This document shows, one piece after another, positions 38,804-48,842 of a DNA stretch of 64,000 nt. The translations under genes were made by a program, and so were the position numbers. Below the pieces are notes generated by a model. The model had not been told where the DNA came from. It made no database searches and saw only the letters and a program-made list of their open reading frames with translations. Origin of the DNA: Chloroflexota bacterium (lineage in GTDB: Bacteria > Chloroflexota > Anaerolineae > Anaerolineales > VGOW01); the NCBI GenBank assembly GCA_016875735.1, contig VGOW01000009.1:20633-84632 (forward strand). Direction: 5' to 3'. Each line of letters starts with the position of its first letter. Within the stretch, counting starts at the first letter, position 1.

Positions 38804-40051
38804 ATGGCCGAAAACAACGCCTATCAAAACGCGCTGGCGCAATACGATAAAGCCGTCGCGCACCTCAAACTCAAACGCGGCATTGCCGAATACTTGCGCT
38901 ACCCCAAGCGCGAGCTCACCGTCAACTTCCCGGTGAAGCTGGATGGCGGCGACGTAAAAATCTTCACCGGCTACCGCGTGCACCACAGCACCACCCTCGG
39001 CCCCACCAAAGGCGGCATCCGTTTTCATCACGATGTCACGCTCGACGAAGTGCGCGCGCTGGCAATGTGGATGACGTGGAAGTGTTCGCTCATGGGCTTG
39101 CCCTACGGCGGCGCGAAGGGCGGCGTCATCGTCGATCCCAAAACCCTCTCGGCCAACGAACTCGAAACCCTCACTCGCCGCTACGCCACCGAAATTTCGA
39201 TCCTCATGAACCCGAAGGGCGACGTGCCCGCGCCCGACGTCGGCACCACGCCGCAGATCATGGCCTGGATCATGGACACGTATTCGATGCATCAAGGATT
39301 CTCACTGCCCGCCGTCGTCACCGGCAAGCCGGTTGAAATCGGCGGGTCGCTGGGGCGCATCGAAGCCACCGGGCGCGGGGTGATGTTCGCCGCCCGCGAA
39401 GCGATGAAGCAAATTAACCTGCCGATTGAAAATGCGACGGTGGCCGTGCAGGGTTTTGGAAATGTGGGCTCGATTGCCGCCCGCGCCGCGCACGAAATGG
39501 AAATGAAAGTGGTGGCCGTCACCGATGTGAGCGGCGGAGTCTACAACCCCAACGGGCTCGACATCCCGGCGCTCATCGGCCGCTTCAACGACAATCGGTC
39601 GGTGGTCGGATTCCCCAGCGCCGATTCGATCAGCAACGATGAACTGCTTGCCCTCAAAGTGGATGTGCTCATCCCCGCCGCGCTCGAAAATCAGATCACC
39701 TCGGCCAATGCCAGCGCGGTGAAGTGCCGGGTGCTGGCCGAAGGCGCGAACGGCCCCACCACTCCCGAAGCCGACGACATTCTCAACGACAAAGGCATCT
39801 TCATCATCCCCGATATCTTGTGCAACGGCGGCGGCGTGGTGGTGAGCTATCTCGAATGGGTGCAGGATTTGCAGTCGTTCTTCTGGGAAGAAGACGAGAT
39901 CAACAAACAGTTGGAGCGGCACGTGGTCAACGCTTTCAAGCGCGTGCTCGGCGAAGCGCAACAGCGCAATATCGATAACCGCACCGCCGCGCAAGTGCTC
40001 GCCATCCGCCGTGTAGCCGAAGCGCTGATGATTCGCGGCATCTATCCGTAA
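38804..40051 (+). CDS. gdhA: Glu/Leu/Phe/Val dehydrogenase (glutamate dehydrogenase)
   Basis: '[43 protein letters not shown]'. Confidence 0.95.
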   Translation: MAENNAYQNALAQYDKAVAHLKLKRGIAEYLRYPKRELTVNFPVKLDGGDVKIFTGYRVHHSTTLGPTKGGIRFHHDVTLDEVRALAMWMTWKCSLMGLPYGGAKGGVIVDPKTLSANELETLTRRYATEISILMNPKGDVPAPDVGTTPQIMAWIMDTYSMHQGFSLPAVVTGKPVEIGGSLGRIEATGRGVMFAAREAMKQINLPIENATVAVQGFGNVGSIAARAAHEMEMKVVAVTDVSGGVYNPNGLDIPALIGRFNDNRSVVGFPSADSISNDELLALKVDVLIPAALENQITSANASAVKCRVLAEGANGPTTPEADDILNDKGIFIIPDILCNGGGVVVSYLEWVQDLQSFFWEEDEINKQLERHVVNAFKRVLGEAQQRNIDNRTAAQVLAIRRVAEALMIRGIYP

Positions 40052-40052
40052 C

Positions 40053-40131
40053 GTTTCACCACTGAGAGCACAGAGCACACAGAGACTCTTTCTGCAAGTC
40101 TCTGTAAACTCCGTGTGTTCTGTGGTGAAAA
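40053..40131. repeat. Imperfect long hairpin repeat (CACAGAG family)
   Basis: GTTTCACCACTGAGAGCACAGAGCACACAGAGA...TCTCTGTAAACTCCGTGTGTTCTGTGGTGAAAAC. Confidence 0.8.
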
Positions 40132-40134
40132 CAA

Positions 40135-40392
40135 ATGCTGGAAGACAACAAGCCCAAGCCGCCCACCAACTATCGCCGCAATCGCGCCGTCACCGAGCGC
40201 AACCTGCTCATCGGCTTCTTCATCGTCGTGTTCGCCGCCGGACTGGGACTCATCGGCTTCTTCTACGGCGGCGGCGCAATCATCGGCGGCCTCAGCTGCG
40301 CCCTGCTCATCGTGGCCCTCGTCGGCGTGGTCGTCCTCGCCGTCGCTGGGCTGGGTAAACTGAGCGAGTGGATGGATAGTCGTGATCAGTAA
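40135..40392 (+). CDS. Small membrane protein
   Basis: 85 aa with two hydrophobic segments. Confidence 0.6.
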   Translation: MLEDNKPKPPTNYRRNRAVTERNLLIGFFIVVFAAGLGLIGFFYGGGAIIGGLSCALLIVALVGVVVLAVAGLGKLSEWMDSRDQ

Positions 40393-40530
40393 TTGGGGAG
40401 TAGTAATTGAACAGTGATCAGTGAACAGTCAACAGTGATCAGTGACCGAAGCCGCCAATGACCCATTACCAATTACTGATTACCGATCACTGATCACCGA
40501 TGGCCGATCGCCGACCACTGACCACCGCCC
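40384..40530. repeat. Heptad island upstream of and into queG
   Basis: GTGATCA GTGAACA GTCAACA GTGATCA GTGACCG ... ATTACCA ATTACTG ATTACCG ATCACTG ATCACCG ATGGCCG ATCGCCG ACCACTG ACCACCG. Confidence 0.93.
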
Positions 40531-41558
40531 ACCTCAAAGCCCGCGCCCGCGAACTCGGCTTCGCTCTCTGTGGACTCGCCGCGCCCGATCCGCCTCCGCA
40601 TCTCGATACATACGAACACTGGCTCGCCCACAATCATCACGGCGAAATGTCATATCTCGCCAGCGATCGCGCCCGCCAACGCCGCGCCGACCCGCGCCTC
40701 ATCTTTCCCGAATGCAAAACCATCATCGTCGTCGCCCTGCCGCACACGCCAAGCGATGGCAAAGGGCCAATCGCCGCATACGCGCTCGGCCACGATTATC
40801 ACGACATCATCCCCCGCAAACTCGCCCAACTCATCGAATGGCTCGAAGCCGAAACGGGCCGCCGCATCGCCCACAAAATCTACACCGACACCGGCCCCCT
40901 CCTCGAACGCGAACTCGCCCAACGCGCCGGGCTGGGATGGATCGGCAAGAACACCATGCTCATTCATCCGAAGGCCGGTTCCTGCTTTTTGCTCGGCGAA
41001 GCCTTCATCGATCTCGAACTCCCGCCCGACCCGCCCTTCACCGCCGACCACTGCGGCTCGTGCGCCCGCTGCATCGAAGCCTGTCCCACGCGCGCCATCC
41101 TCCCCAACCGCGCCCTCGACGCTCGCCTCTGCATTTCATACCTCACCATCGAACTCAAAGGATCGATTCCGGAAGAACATCGTGAGCGACTCGGCGGGTG
41201 GGCGTTCGGCTGTGACGTTTGCCAATCCGTCTGTCCGTGGAACGTTCGCTTTGCCGCCAACATCATTCCCGATCCCAATCTTTCATCCCGCATTGCGCCG
41301 ACACTGGACTCGCTCGCCGCGGAACTCTCTCTCACCCCCGAACAGTTCAACGCCCAATATAAAACCAGCCCGATCAAACGGGCAAAGCGAAGCGGCTATT
41401 TGCGGAATGTGGCGGTGGCGTTGGCGAACGTCGGCGGCGAGGAGGCCGCGCGGGCGCTGGAAAAAAGTTTAGCGGCGGAGACGGATCCCCTTGTGCGAAA
41501 GCACGTCGAATGGGCGATCAGGAAACTTCAAATCTCAAACTCCAAACATCAAATTTGA
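40500..41558 (+). CDS. queG: Epoxyqueuosine reductase
   Basis: 'ADHCGSCARCIEACPTRAILPNRALDARLCISYLTIELKGSIPEEHRE..FGCDVCQSVCPWN'. Confidence 0.95.
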   Translation: MADRRPLTTAHLKARARELGFALCGLAAPDPPPHLDTYEHWLAHNHHGEMSYLASDRARQRRADPRLIFPECKTIIVVALPHTPSDGKGPIAAYALGHDYHDIIPRKLAQLIEWLEAETGRRIAHKIYTDTGPLLERELAQRAGLGWIGKNTMLIHPKAGSCFLLGEAFIDLELPPDPPFTADHCGSCARCIEACPTRAILPNRALDARLCISYLTIELKGSIPEEHRERLGGWAFGCDVCQSVCPWNVRFAANIIPDPNLSSRIAPTLDSLAAELSLTPEQFNAQYKTSPIKRAKRSGYLRNVAVALANVGGEEAARALEKSLAAETDPLVRKHVEWAIRKLQISNSKHQI

Positions 41559-41598
41559 AATTTGGAGTTTGAAGTTTGAGATTGGAGATTTACTCTCC

Positions 41599-42249
41599 TT
41601 ACGGTCGCCTCGTATTCGTCGGCTTCGGCGTTCGAGTGGGCGTGATGGGCGTGTTGGTGAGGCTGTTGTACGGAATCTGAATCGTCGTGCCCACCGAAAT
41701 GCTGTCGGGGTTGGTGATGCCGTTGATCACCATCACATCGGCCAGCCGCGCCCCGAACCGTTCGGCGATGAGGCTCAACACATCGCCCGGCTGAATGGTG
41801 TACGAGATGACCGTGCCGGGCCGCAAGTCAGTGGGGATGGGAGTGGTGGTGGGCGGCACGAAGACGAAGTCCGGCGGCGGAACGATGATTTCCTGCCCCA
41901 CCGATAAATCGGCTGAGGTGAGGTTGTTGTAAGCCATCAGCGTTTGCACGTCGCTGCCGTAAGTTTCGGCAATGCTGGTCAGCGTATCGCCGGCCACCAC
42001 GATGTAAGTGATCGGCCCGGAGCGTGCGGGCGTGGGCGTGATGGTGGGCGTGTCGCTGGGCACGAACAGCGTGGCGGTGGGAATGACCGGCGTGGGAGTG
42101 AAGGTGGGCGTGGGCGTTTGCGTGGCGAACAATTGCCACGCCCCGCTGGAGAACTGCGCCAGCACAAAAGCGATGCCGCCCACGAAGGCAAGAATGAGCA
42201 GAACCGCCAGCGCCCGCCAAAAGTAGAAGGCTCGTTTGCGTTGAACCAT
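41599..42249 (-). CDS. Membrane-anchored protein with two LysM domains
   Basis: N-terminal TM; 'YIVVAGDTLTSIAETYGSDVQTLMAYNNLTSADLSVGQEIIVP' and 'YTIQPGDVLSLIAERFGARLADVMVINGI'. Confidence 0.9.
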   Translation of the reverse strand: MVQRKRAFYFWRALAVLLILAFVGGIAFVLAQFSSGAWQLFATQTPTPTFTPTPVIPTATLFVPSDTPTITPTPARSGPITYIVVAGDTLTSIAETYGSDVQTLMAYNNLTSADLSVGQEIIVPPPDFVFVPPTTTPIPTDLRPGTVISYTIQPGDVLSLIAERFGARLADVMVINGITNPDSISVGTTIQIPYNSLTNTPITPTRTPKPTNTRRP

Positions 42250-42354
42250 GGATCCCTCCGCACCGCATTATACGCGAAACGAGCGGCCATGCCCGACGGC
42301 CACACACCGTTTCCCTCACAACCCAAGTTTGGCTGTCGGTGTAAAATCTGAAAG

Positions 42355-42609
42355 ATGCCCGAAAGAACGCAAAAGGATCGGCTGTTGGAAGCGATCAACG
42401 CCGGAGAAAGGCCGCCGCTCGCCCGCGCCGATCTCAGCGGCATGGATTTGACCGGCGCCGACCTCGGCGGCGCGGACATGACCTCCGCGTTCCTTGTCGC
42501 CGCCAATCTCAGCATAGCTAACCTCACCGAAGCCAACCTCGCCCGCGCCAATCTCGTGGGCGCCGATCTCTCCGGCGCAACCCTGCCCGACGGCACCGTT
42601 CATTCGTAA
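42355..42609 (+). CDS. Pentapeptide-repeat protein
   Basis: 'ADLSGMDLTGADLGGADMTSAFLVAANLSIANLTEANLARANLVGADLSGATL'. Confidence 0.9.
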   Translation: MPERTQKDRLLEAINAGERPPLARADLSGMDLTGADLGGADMTSAFLVAANLSIANLTEANLARANLVGADLSGATLPDGTVHS

Positions 42610-42641
42610 ATCGCTATCCTTTCGATGGTAGAATTTCGGCG

Positions 42642-43991
42642 ATGAAGTCTTACTACATCCAAACGTGGGGCTGTCAAATGAACACCGCCGACTCTCAGCG
42701 TATGTCGGGCGCGTTGGAGAGAATCGGTTACGCGCCCGCCGAAACCGCCGATGCGGCAGACGTGATCGTGCTCAACACGTGCGTGGTGCGGCAACAAGCC
42801 GAAGACGCGGCGGTGGGCCGCCTCACCGCGCTCGCCCCGCTCAAACGCAAGAACCCCGATGTCGTCGTCAACCTCATGGGCTGTATCGTCGGCGTGAAAG
42901 GCAATGGCCGCCTCAAACAACTCTTCCCAATGGTGGACGTGTTCTCGCCGCCCTCCGAGCCCGGCCCGTTGGTGCAGTTCCTCGCCGAACGCGACGGCCT
43001 CTCGCAAATGGAAGCCGAGTCGGCGCGGCGCTTTGCGTTGCAGGATGAACTGACCACTGTGCTCAATCCGCAGAACGGCAGTTTCGCCCTGCCCTCCGCC
43101 GAGCGCGGGCAATTGGTGTCGGCGCACGTGCCGGTGGTGTTCGGCTGTTCGCACGCCTGCGCGTTCTGCATCATCCCCTTCCGCCGCGGGGTGGAGCGTT
43201 CGCGGCCCGTGGGCGAGATCGCCGCCGAAGTTCGCGCGCTGGCCGAACAGGGCGTGAAAGAAGTGACTCTGCTGGGGCAGATCGTGGATCGCTATGGCAA
43301 AGACATCGCCGACGGCCCCAGCCTCGCTCAACTTCTGCGCGTGATCAACGACATCGACGGCATCGAACGCATTCGCTTCCTCACCTCGCACCCCAATTAC
43401 ATGACCGATGAACTGCTCGATGCGGTGGCCGAACTGCCCAAAGTGTGCGAGCACATCGAAGCCCCGGTTCAGGCCGGTGACGACGACGTGCTGGCCAACA
43501 TGAAACGCGGCTACACCAACGACGACTACCGCCGACTCGTGGATCGGATTCGGAGTCGGATTCCCGGCGTGTCCATCGCCACCGATATCATCGTCGGCTT
43601 CCCCGGCGAAACCGAGCCGCAATTTCAGAAAACGGTCGATTTGTTATCCGATCTGAAACTCGATGTGGCCCACCTCGCCCGATACTCGCCCCGCCCCGGC
43701 ACCGTTTCGGCGCGGCGAATGGAAGACGACGTGCCCGACGAAGAAAAGCGGCGGCGGCACAAAGCGTTGGAAGATTTGCAGGCCGGCGTGTCCGCCGAGA
43801 TCAACGCGCGGCTGATCGATCAAACGGTTGAGATTCTGGTGGAGGAGAATCACAAAGGCAAATGGAAAGGCCGCACGCGCACGAACAAGATTGTGTTTTT
43901 TGAGGACGGGGCAGAATGGAAGGGGCGGCTGGCGAGGGTGAAGATCACGAAGGCCAGCGCATGGAGCATGCAGGGAACGTTGGTGGATTGA
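42642..43991 (+). CDS. miaB: tRNA-2-methylthio-N6-dimethylallyladenosine synthase (MiaB family)
   Basis: 'YYIQTWGCQMNTADSQRMSGALE', radical SAM 'GCSHACAFCIIPFRRGVERSRPVGEI', TRAM-like C-terminus. Confidence 0.93.
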   Translation: MKSYYIQTWGCQMNTADSQRMSGALERIGYAPAETADAADVIVLNTCVVRQQAEDAAVGRLTALAPLKRKNPDVVVNLMGCIVGVKGNGRLKQLFPMVDVFSPPSEPGPLVQFLAERDGLSQMEAESARRFALQDELTTVLNPQNGSFALPSAERGQLVSAHVPVVFGCSHACAFCIIPFRRGVERSRPVGEIAAEVRALAEQGVKEVTLLGQIVDRYGKDIADGPSLAQLLRVINDIDGIERIRFLTSHPNYMTDELLDAVAELPKVCEHIEAPVQAGDDDVLANMKRGYTNDDYRRLVDRIRSRIPGVSIATDIIVGFPGETEPQFQKTVDLLSDLKLDVAHLARYSPRPGTVSARRMEDDVPDEEKRRRHKALEDLQAGVSAEINARLIDQTVEILVEENHKGKWKGRTRTNKIVFFEDGAEWKGRLARVKITKASAWSMQGTLVD

Positions 43992-44008
43992 AGATCGCAG
44001 ATTGAAAG

Positions 44009-44036
44009 CCGGGTCGAGAGGACCCGGTTTTGTTTT
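44009..44036 (+). terminator. Rho-independent terminator after miaB
   Basis: CCGGGTC-gagag-GACCCGG-TTTTGTTTT. Confidence 0.85.
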
Positions 44037-44041
44037 ACGGC

Positions 44042-44157
44042 CTCACCTTACGCGCTCAATGTCATTGCGAGCGATTTGTGCGAAGCAATCTCGCGCGCAA
44101 ACTGAGATTGCTTCGGGCGAAAACAACCGCCCTCGCAATGACACTGCGTAAGGTGAG
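44042..44157. repeat. Palindromic MITE-like repeat, TCATTGCGAGCG family, copy 2, with 12-bp terminal inverted repeats
   Basis: CTCACCTTACGC...GTCATTGCGAGCG...CTCGCAATGAC...GCGTAAGGTGAG. Confidence 0.88.
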
Positions 44158-45685
44158 TTACGGTATCAAATCGATCAACGACGCGGCGAAGTTGATGGGG
44201 CGGATTTCGCTGATCTTGCCGGTCACGTCGGCGCCGGTGAAGGCTTGAGTGGGCACGCCGACTAACTCGCCGCGCGCGTTGATAGCCATGCCGCCCGAGT
44301 TGCCGGGGTTGATCTCGGCGTCGGTTTTGATCCAGCCGCGTTCAAGGTTGTTGAACTCATCGCGCAGGAAGCCCGACACCGTGCCGCGCGTGAGGGTGGG
44401 TGTGTCGCCGCCGAGGCCGGGGAAGCCCAGCACGGCAATCGGGTCGCCGATCTTCAAATCATCCGAGTTGCCCACCGGCAAAAAAGGAAACGAAGTGTCC
44501 GCAGGCAGAGGGTCGCCGTTCTCCAGCGCGATGATATGCAGAAGAGCGAGATCGAGTTGGCTGTCGTGCAACACCACTTCGGCGCGATAGAACGTGTCGG
44601 GCGCGGCGTCTGGGCTGTTCCAATTGAGTCCCACCTGCGCCCACTTCTCGCGGTTGTAGAGTCGGCCCGTGTCGAGATCGCCGACGACGTGAAAGTTGGT
44701 GAGCACGTATCCCTGATCGCTGAGCAGACTGCCCGAACCGGTGGAAGCATCGTTGGTGGTGCGCGGGTTGCCCACTGGCGCCACGATCCACACCAGCGCG
44801 CGCAGCGCCGCGCGCTCGGCGCTGGCTTGCTCGGTGGCGGCAGAGACGGGTGACTCTGCCGAAGGGGCGCTCACGGCGGTTGGAGGGATGGGGGTGGGTT
44901 CGGGTTGGAAGAAAAAGCTCCACGCGGCAAAGAGGATGATGCCGATGACGATCACTGCGCCGACGACTATCAACGTGAGCACGCCGCCTCCGACAAACAA
45001 CCCCACGCCGAGCGCGGCGCTTTGTTTGGGTTTCGAGTCGGCGTCCGCCAGTGGTTGGCTTCCCACGCGGAGTCGAAAGACGGTGTCGCCCACCAAAATT
45101 TTGTCGGCGTGTTTGAGTCGAGTCGGGCCGCTGATCTTTTTGCCGTTCACCCACGTTCCGTTGCGGCTGCTGAGATCGGTGATGATGGCTTGCCCGGCCA
45201 CCAGATCGATTTTGGAATGGCGCTGTGAGGCGCTGGTGTCGCCGGTGAGGACGAGATCGTTGTCCTCGCCGCGCCCCACAATCATGCTTCGGTTGAGACC
45301 GAACTCTGCGCCGTCGCCGCGCACGAGGGTGAGCGGCTCGGCGGTTTGCCATACCACCGTGCCGCCCGCAGGCGCGGCCGCTTGTCCCGCCGCCTCCGCG
45401 TTTGTAAACGAGCACGTTGCCGCCGATGCGCACGCGGTCGCCGTCACGCAATTCGGTGGGGATGGCAATACGCCGCTCGTTGACGAACGTGCCATTGCTG
45501 CTGCCCAGATCGCTCAGCATCACTTTGCCGCGCATCACCTCCACAGCAGAGTGGCGGCGCGACACGGCCTCGCCTTCAAGTTTGATGCCGTTATCCACCG
45601 AACGCCCAATCGTCACCGTGCCGGTGAGCGGGATTTCGCGTCCATTGGATAACACAAATCGGCCAGCGGGTGGCCCCTCAGTCAT
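44158..45685 (-). pseudogene. FHA-FHA-TM-trypsin-like serine protease, apparently frameshifted
   Basis: First FHA 'TIGRSVDNGIKLEGEAVSRRHSAVEV..LGSSNGTFVNERRI' in one frame; second FHA, TM and protease ('NFHVVGD', 'DLALLHI', 'INPGNSGGMA') in another; shift near 45390. Confidence 0.75.
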
Positions 45686-45757
45686 AAACGCTCCTGCGAA
45701 TGATTTGCCCAATTATACGACACATGAAGGCGGGCGCTTTCAAGTACAATCGCCGTC

Positions 45758-47827
45758 GTGACGCCGCCTTTCCGAATCCGGCCTCAGCATGTGGCGGCAG
45801 CCGCTGCCCTGCTGGCCGCCTTCCTGCGCTTCTTCCGGCTTTCGAGTCTCGCGCCCGAAGCGTGGTTCGATGAAGTTTGGTTTGCCCTTCGCGCAAGAGA
45901 GTTAATTCAGCGCCCCGACGCGTTCCCTGTTTTTTATCGCACGCCGTGGGGCGGCGGCAACGCGCTCATGGTGTGGCTCACCGCCGCCGCGCAGATGCTC
46001 GGCTTCACTGGCATCTCGTCGTCGCGCGTCGTCTCGGCGGCGCTGGGTGTGTTGGCTGTGCCGTTGGCATACGCGTGTTTCGGGGAAATGCTGCGCGGGA
46101 TTCGACATCGCCGATGGATCGCCGCGCTGTCCGCGCTCACCCTCGCCTATCTTCTCCATTGGGTCATCGTCTCTCGCGTGGGCACCGAACCCAGCCTCGC
46201 CCCCGCCGCCGCCCTCTTCTGCGTGTGGCAACTCAAGCGAGCCAAAAATGCTTCTTCAACATCCTCTGCGCTCTCTGCGAACTCTGCGGCGAATTATATG
46301 CTTGCCGGAGCGGTCGCCGGACTCGCCCAATACAACGGCCCACACGCGCGGTTCATTCTCCCCCTCCTCGCTTTCATTGCTTTGCACGACCTCTTCACAG
46401 CGCGCCCCCCTCACCGCAAATCTCTCATTCTCCATTACACGGCTACCGCCCTCTCTGCATTGCTCATCATCGCCCCGCTTGCCGCATTCTTCATCCGCGA
46501 GCCGCAGTGGCTGTTGGCCCGCGCCCGCATCACCGCCAGCGGCCCGCTGGGCAGCCCCAAAGCCTTCCTCGACAATCTCTATTTCATCCTCATCTCTTTC
46601 AACTTCATGGGCAGTTTCGATCCGCTCACCAACTATCCCGGCCTGCCCATGTTCGATCTCGTTCAATCCATCGGCTTCATCATCGGCCACGGCTGGCTGT
46701 TGTGGAACTGGCGCAAGGCGGTTGCTCGCGAACTGCTGGCGTGGGAAGCGATCATGATTCTGCCCAGCCTGCTCACCAGCGACGCCCCCAACTTCCAGCG
46801 CATGATCGGCTTCGCCGCGCCCGCCTCGGCGGCCATTGCCAGCGGGTGGATGTTGGCCCTCCCATCTTTGCAAGACCGCCGAACCAAGACGGATTGGAAG
46901 TTTGGAGTTTGGAGTTTGAAATTTGGAGTTTGGAGTTTGAAATTTGGAGTTTGGAGTTTGAAATTTGGAGTTTGGAGTTTGAAATTTGGAATTGTCCTCA
47001 GCATTCTCTATCAATCGCAAACCCTCCTCATCCGCTACCCCAAACTTTCCATCCTGCCCGTGTCGTACCTCAACGCGCCGGTGCGCGACGCGCGCGAACT
47101 GATCGCCCGCGCCGAACGCGGCGAGCGCGTGTTCGTCTCGCGCAACCCCGAAGACGACGACGTGATCGCCTTCGAGTTTCTCTTTCCCGGCACATCCATC
47201 GCCCGCCTCGACTTCCGCCAATGCCTGCCCCTCACCGACCGCCGCGCCGCGCGCACCAACTATCTCGTGCTCACCAAACGGGACGCGCAAACGGTTCCTG
47301 CTTTGTATGATGCGTACCCTGAGTCGAAAATCACGGCGGCCTATTATTGGCAGGACAGTGGAACGTGGATCGAAGTGCCGCCGGATACCGCCGGGCCGCC
47401 GCCACCGATCCCCGGCCGAGCCACGTTCGATCCGGGACTGGCGTTCGTGGGATTCGAATCGTCGGGAGAGTCGGTGGCCGCCGGGCAGAGTCTGTTCATC
47501 ACCCTGTGGTGGAAAGTGGAGGCCGACATCGCCGCCGATTACACATCCTTCGTTCACGTTGGCGCAGGGCTCGACGGCGCGGCCATTGTGGCTCAGCGCG
47601 ACGGCCAGCCGTGCCAGGGACTCTTCCCCACCTCGCAGTGGCGCGCGGGCGATCTCATCCGCGACTCGTTCGCCATCACCTTCCCGCCCGATGTGCCCGC
47701 GGGGCAGTATCCGCTCGCCATCGGCTGGTACGCCTTCCCCGACTTCGCGCGCCAGCCATTACTTTCTGCCGATAGCCCCCTGCCCGACGACCGGGCTATA
47801 ATCGCCCACATCACCGTCACTCAATAG
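45758..47827 (+). CDS. GT39-like membrane glycosyltransferase
   Basis: 'LRFFRLSSLAPEAWFDEVWFALRARELIQ', multi-pass; contains in-frame FGVWSLK x4 repeat. Confidence 0.75.
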   Translation: MTPPFRIRPQHVAAAAALLAAFLRFFRLSSLAPEAWFDEVWFALRARELIQRPDAFPVFYRTPWGGGNALMVWLTAAAQMLGFTGISSSRVVSAALGVLAVPLAYACFGEMLRGIRHRRWIAALSALTLAYLLHWVIVSRVGTEPSLAPAAALFCVWQLKRAKNASSTSSALSANSAANYMLAGAVAGLAQYNGPHARFILPLLAFIALHDLFTARPPHRKSLILHYTATALSALLIIAPLAAFFIREPQWLLARARITASGPLGSPKAFLDNLYFILISFNFMGSFDPLTNYPGLPMFDLVQSIGFIIGHGWLLWNWRKAVARELLAWEAIMILPSLLTSDAPNFQRMIGFAAPASAAIASGWMLALPSLQDRRTKTDWKFGVWSLKFGVWSLKFGVWSLKFGVWSLKFGIVLSILYQSQTLLIRYPKLSILPVSYLNAPVRDARELIARAERGERVFVSRNPEDDDVIAFEFLFPGTSIARLDFRQCLPLTDRRAARTNYLVLTKRDAQTVPALYDAYPESKITAAYYWQDSGTWIEVPPDTAGPPPPIPGRATFDPGLAFVGFESSGESVAAGQSLFITLWWKVEADIAADYTSFVHVGAGLDGAAIVAQRDGQPCQGLFPTSQWRAGDLIRDSFAITFPPDVPAGQYPLAIGWYAFPDFARQPLLSADSPLPDDRAIIAHITVTQ
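46901..46991. repeat. Heptad repeat inside CDS, higher-order 21-bp unit x4
   Basis: (TTTGGAG TTTGGAG TTTGAAA)4 then TTTGGAA, in frame. Confidence 0.97.
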
Positions 47828-47868
47828 CATCATCCTCCTTTCGTCCTTCATCATTTCCCATTCGCCCC

Positions 47869-48763
47869 ATGCCCCTCACCTTCAACTGCCCCTCTTGCAC
47901 TGCCCCACTCGATTACACGGCGGCCCCGATCTCACCATCCGCTGTCCGTTCTGCGGCAACGCGGTGATCGTGCCGCCCGAACTGCGAACCGCCGCCGCGC
48001 CCCCGGCCCCGCCCGCCGCCGACTCGGCTCCGCAAACGCTCGGCCAACTGCCGCAGTGGGCCGAGATCGGTCGGTTGGTGAAAGAGGGCAAGAAGGCGGG
48101 TTCATCGATCAATGGAAAATCGATCAAACGGATTCGGCTTTGCGGCGAATGGCCGTTGATCGGCAGGGCAACGTTTACATCGTCGCAAATGGCAACATCT
48201 ACAAGTACACCGAGACCGGCAAACTGATCGGGCAGTTGGAATACAGCGGCGGCCAAGGGTTTCAGGATGTGGCCGTGACGGCGGAGGGCGGGCTGGCCGC
48301 CACGTGGAATAAAGACTGGCGGGGCGGACTCTTCGTCAACTTCAACGAGAGTCAGGATGATATTGCGATCTTCGATAGCGAAGGCCAAGTCGTCAATGTT
48401 CTCCCCAAAGCCCTGAGCCAAATCGCCTCCGGCAACGCCGAACTCGACAGCATCATCGCTGTGGATGATGAAGGCAACATTTACGCCAGCGGCCTCACCA
48501 ATCAAGCCATCTTCAAATTCACGCCCGACGGGAACTTTGTGGACAAGTTCGGCGACGGCAAGGTGAACGGCGCCGCCGATATTGCCATCGATTCGCAGGG
48601 CCGTGTGTTCGTAGCCAACTCTGGCGAGATACTCATCTTCGACTCCGACGGCGTCTATCTTGGACTCATCGACACGTCAGCCAGCGATTTGACGTTCAAC
48701 GACGCGGGCGAGCTGCTCGCCATCGACGATCCGCAAATCGTCAAATTCGAGATCAACCGCTGA
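47869..48763 (+). pseudogene. Zinc-ribbon + NHL/beta-propeller protein, apparently frameshifted twice
   Basis: 'MPLTFNCPSCTAPLDY', 'GPDLTIRCPFCGNAVIVPPELR' and 'RQGNVYIVANGNIYKYTETGKL..' occupy successive frames. Confidence 0.65.
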
Positions 48764-48777
48764 GCCCTCTCACAACA

Positions 48778-48815
48778 AAAACAGCGCGGCGATGGGGTGA
48801 TCGCCGCGCTGTTTT
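48778..48815. terminator. Bidirectional rho-independent terminator
   Basis: AACAGCGCGGCGAT-ggggtg-ATCGCCGCGCTGTTTT between convergent genes. Confidence 0.85.
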
Positions 48816-48842
48816 ACCTGCGCTCAGAATAACGTTGCGCGA

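Noticed and set aside
40384-40530. CRISPR-like or iteron-like array
   Set aside because: 7-bp drifting units without spacers; no replication or cas genes nearby.
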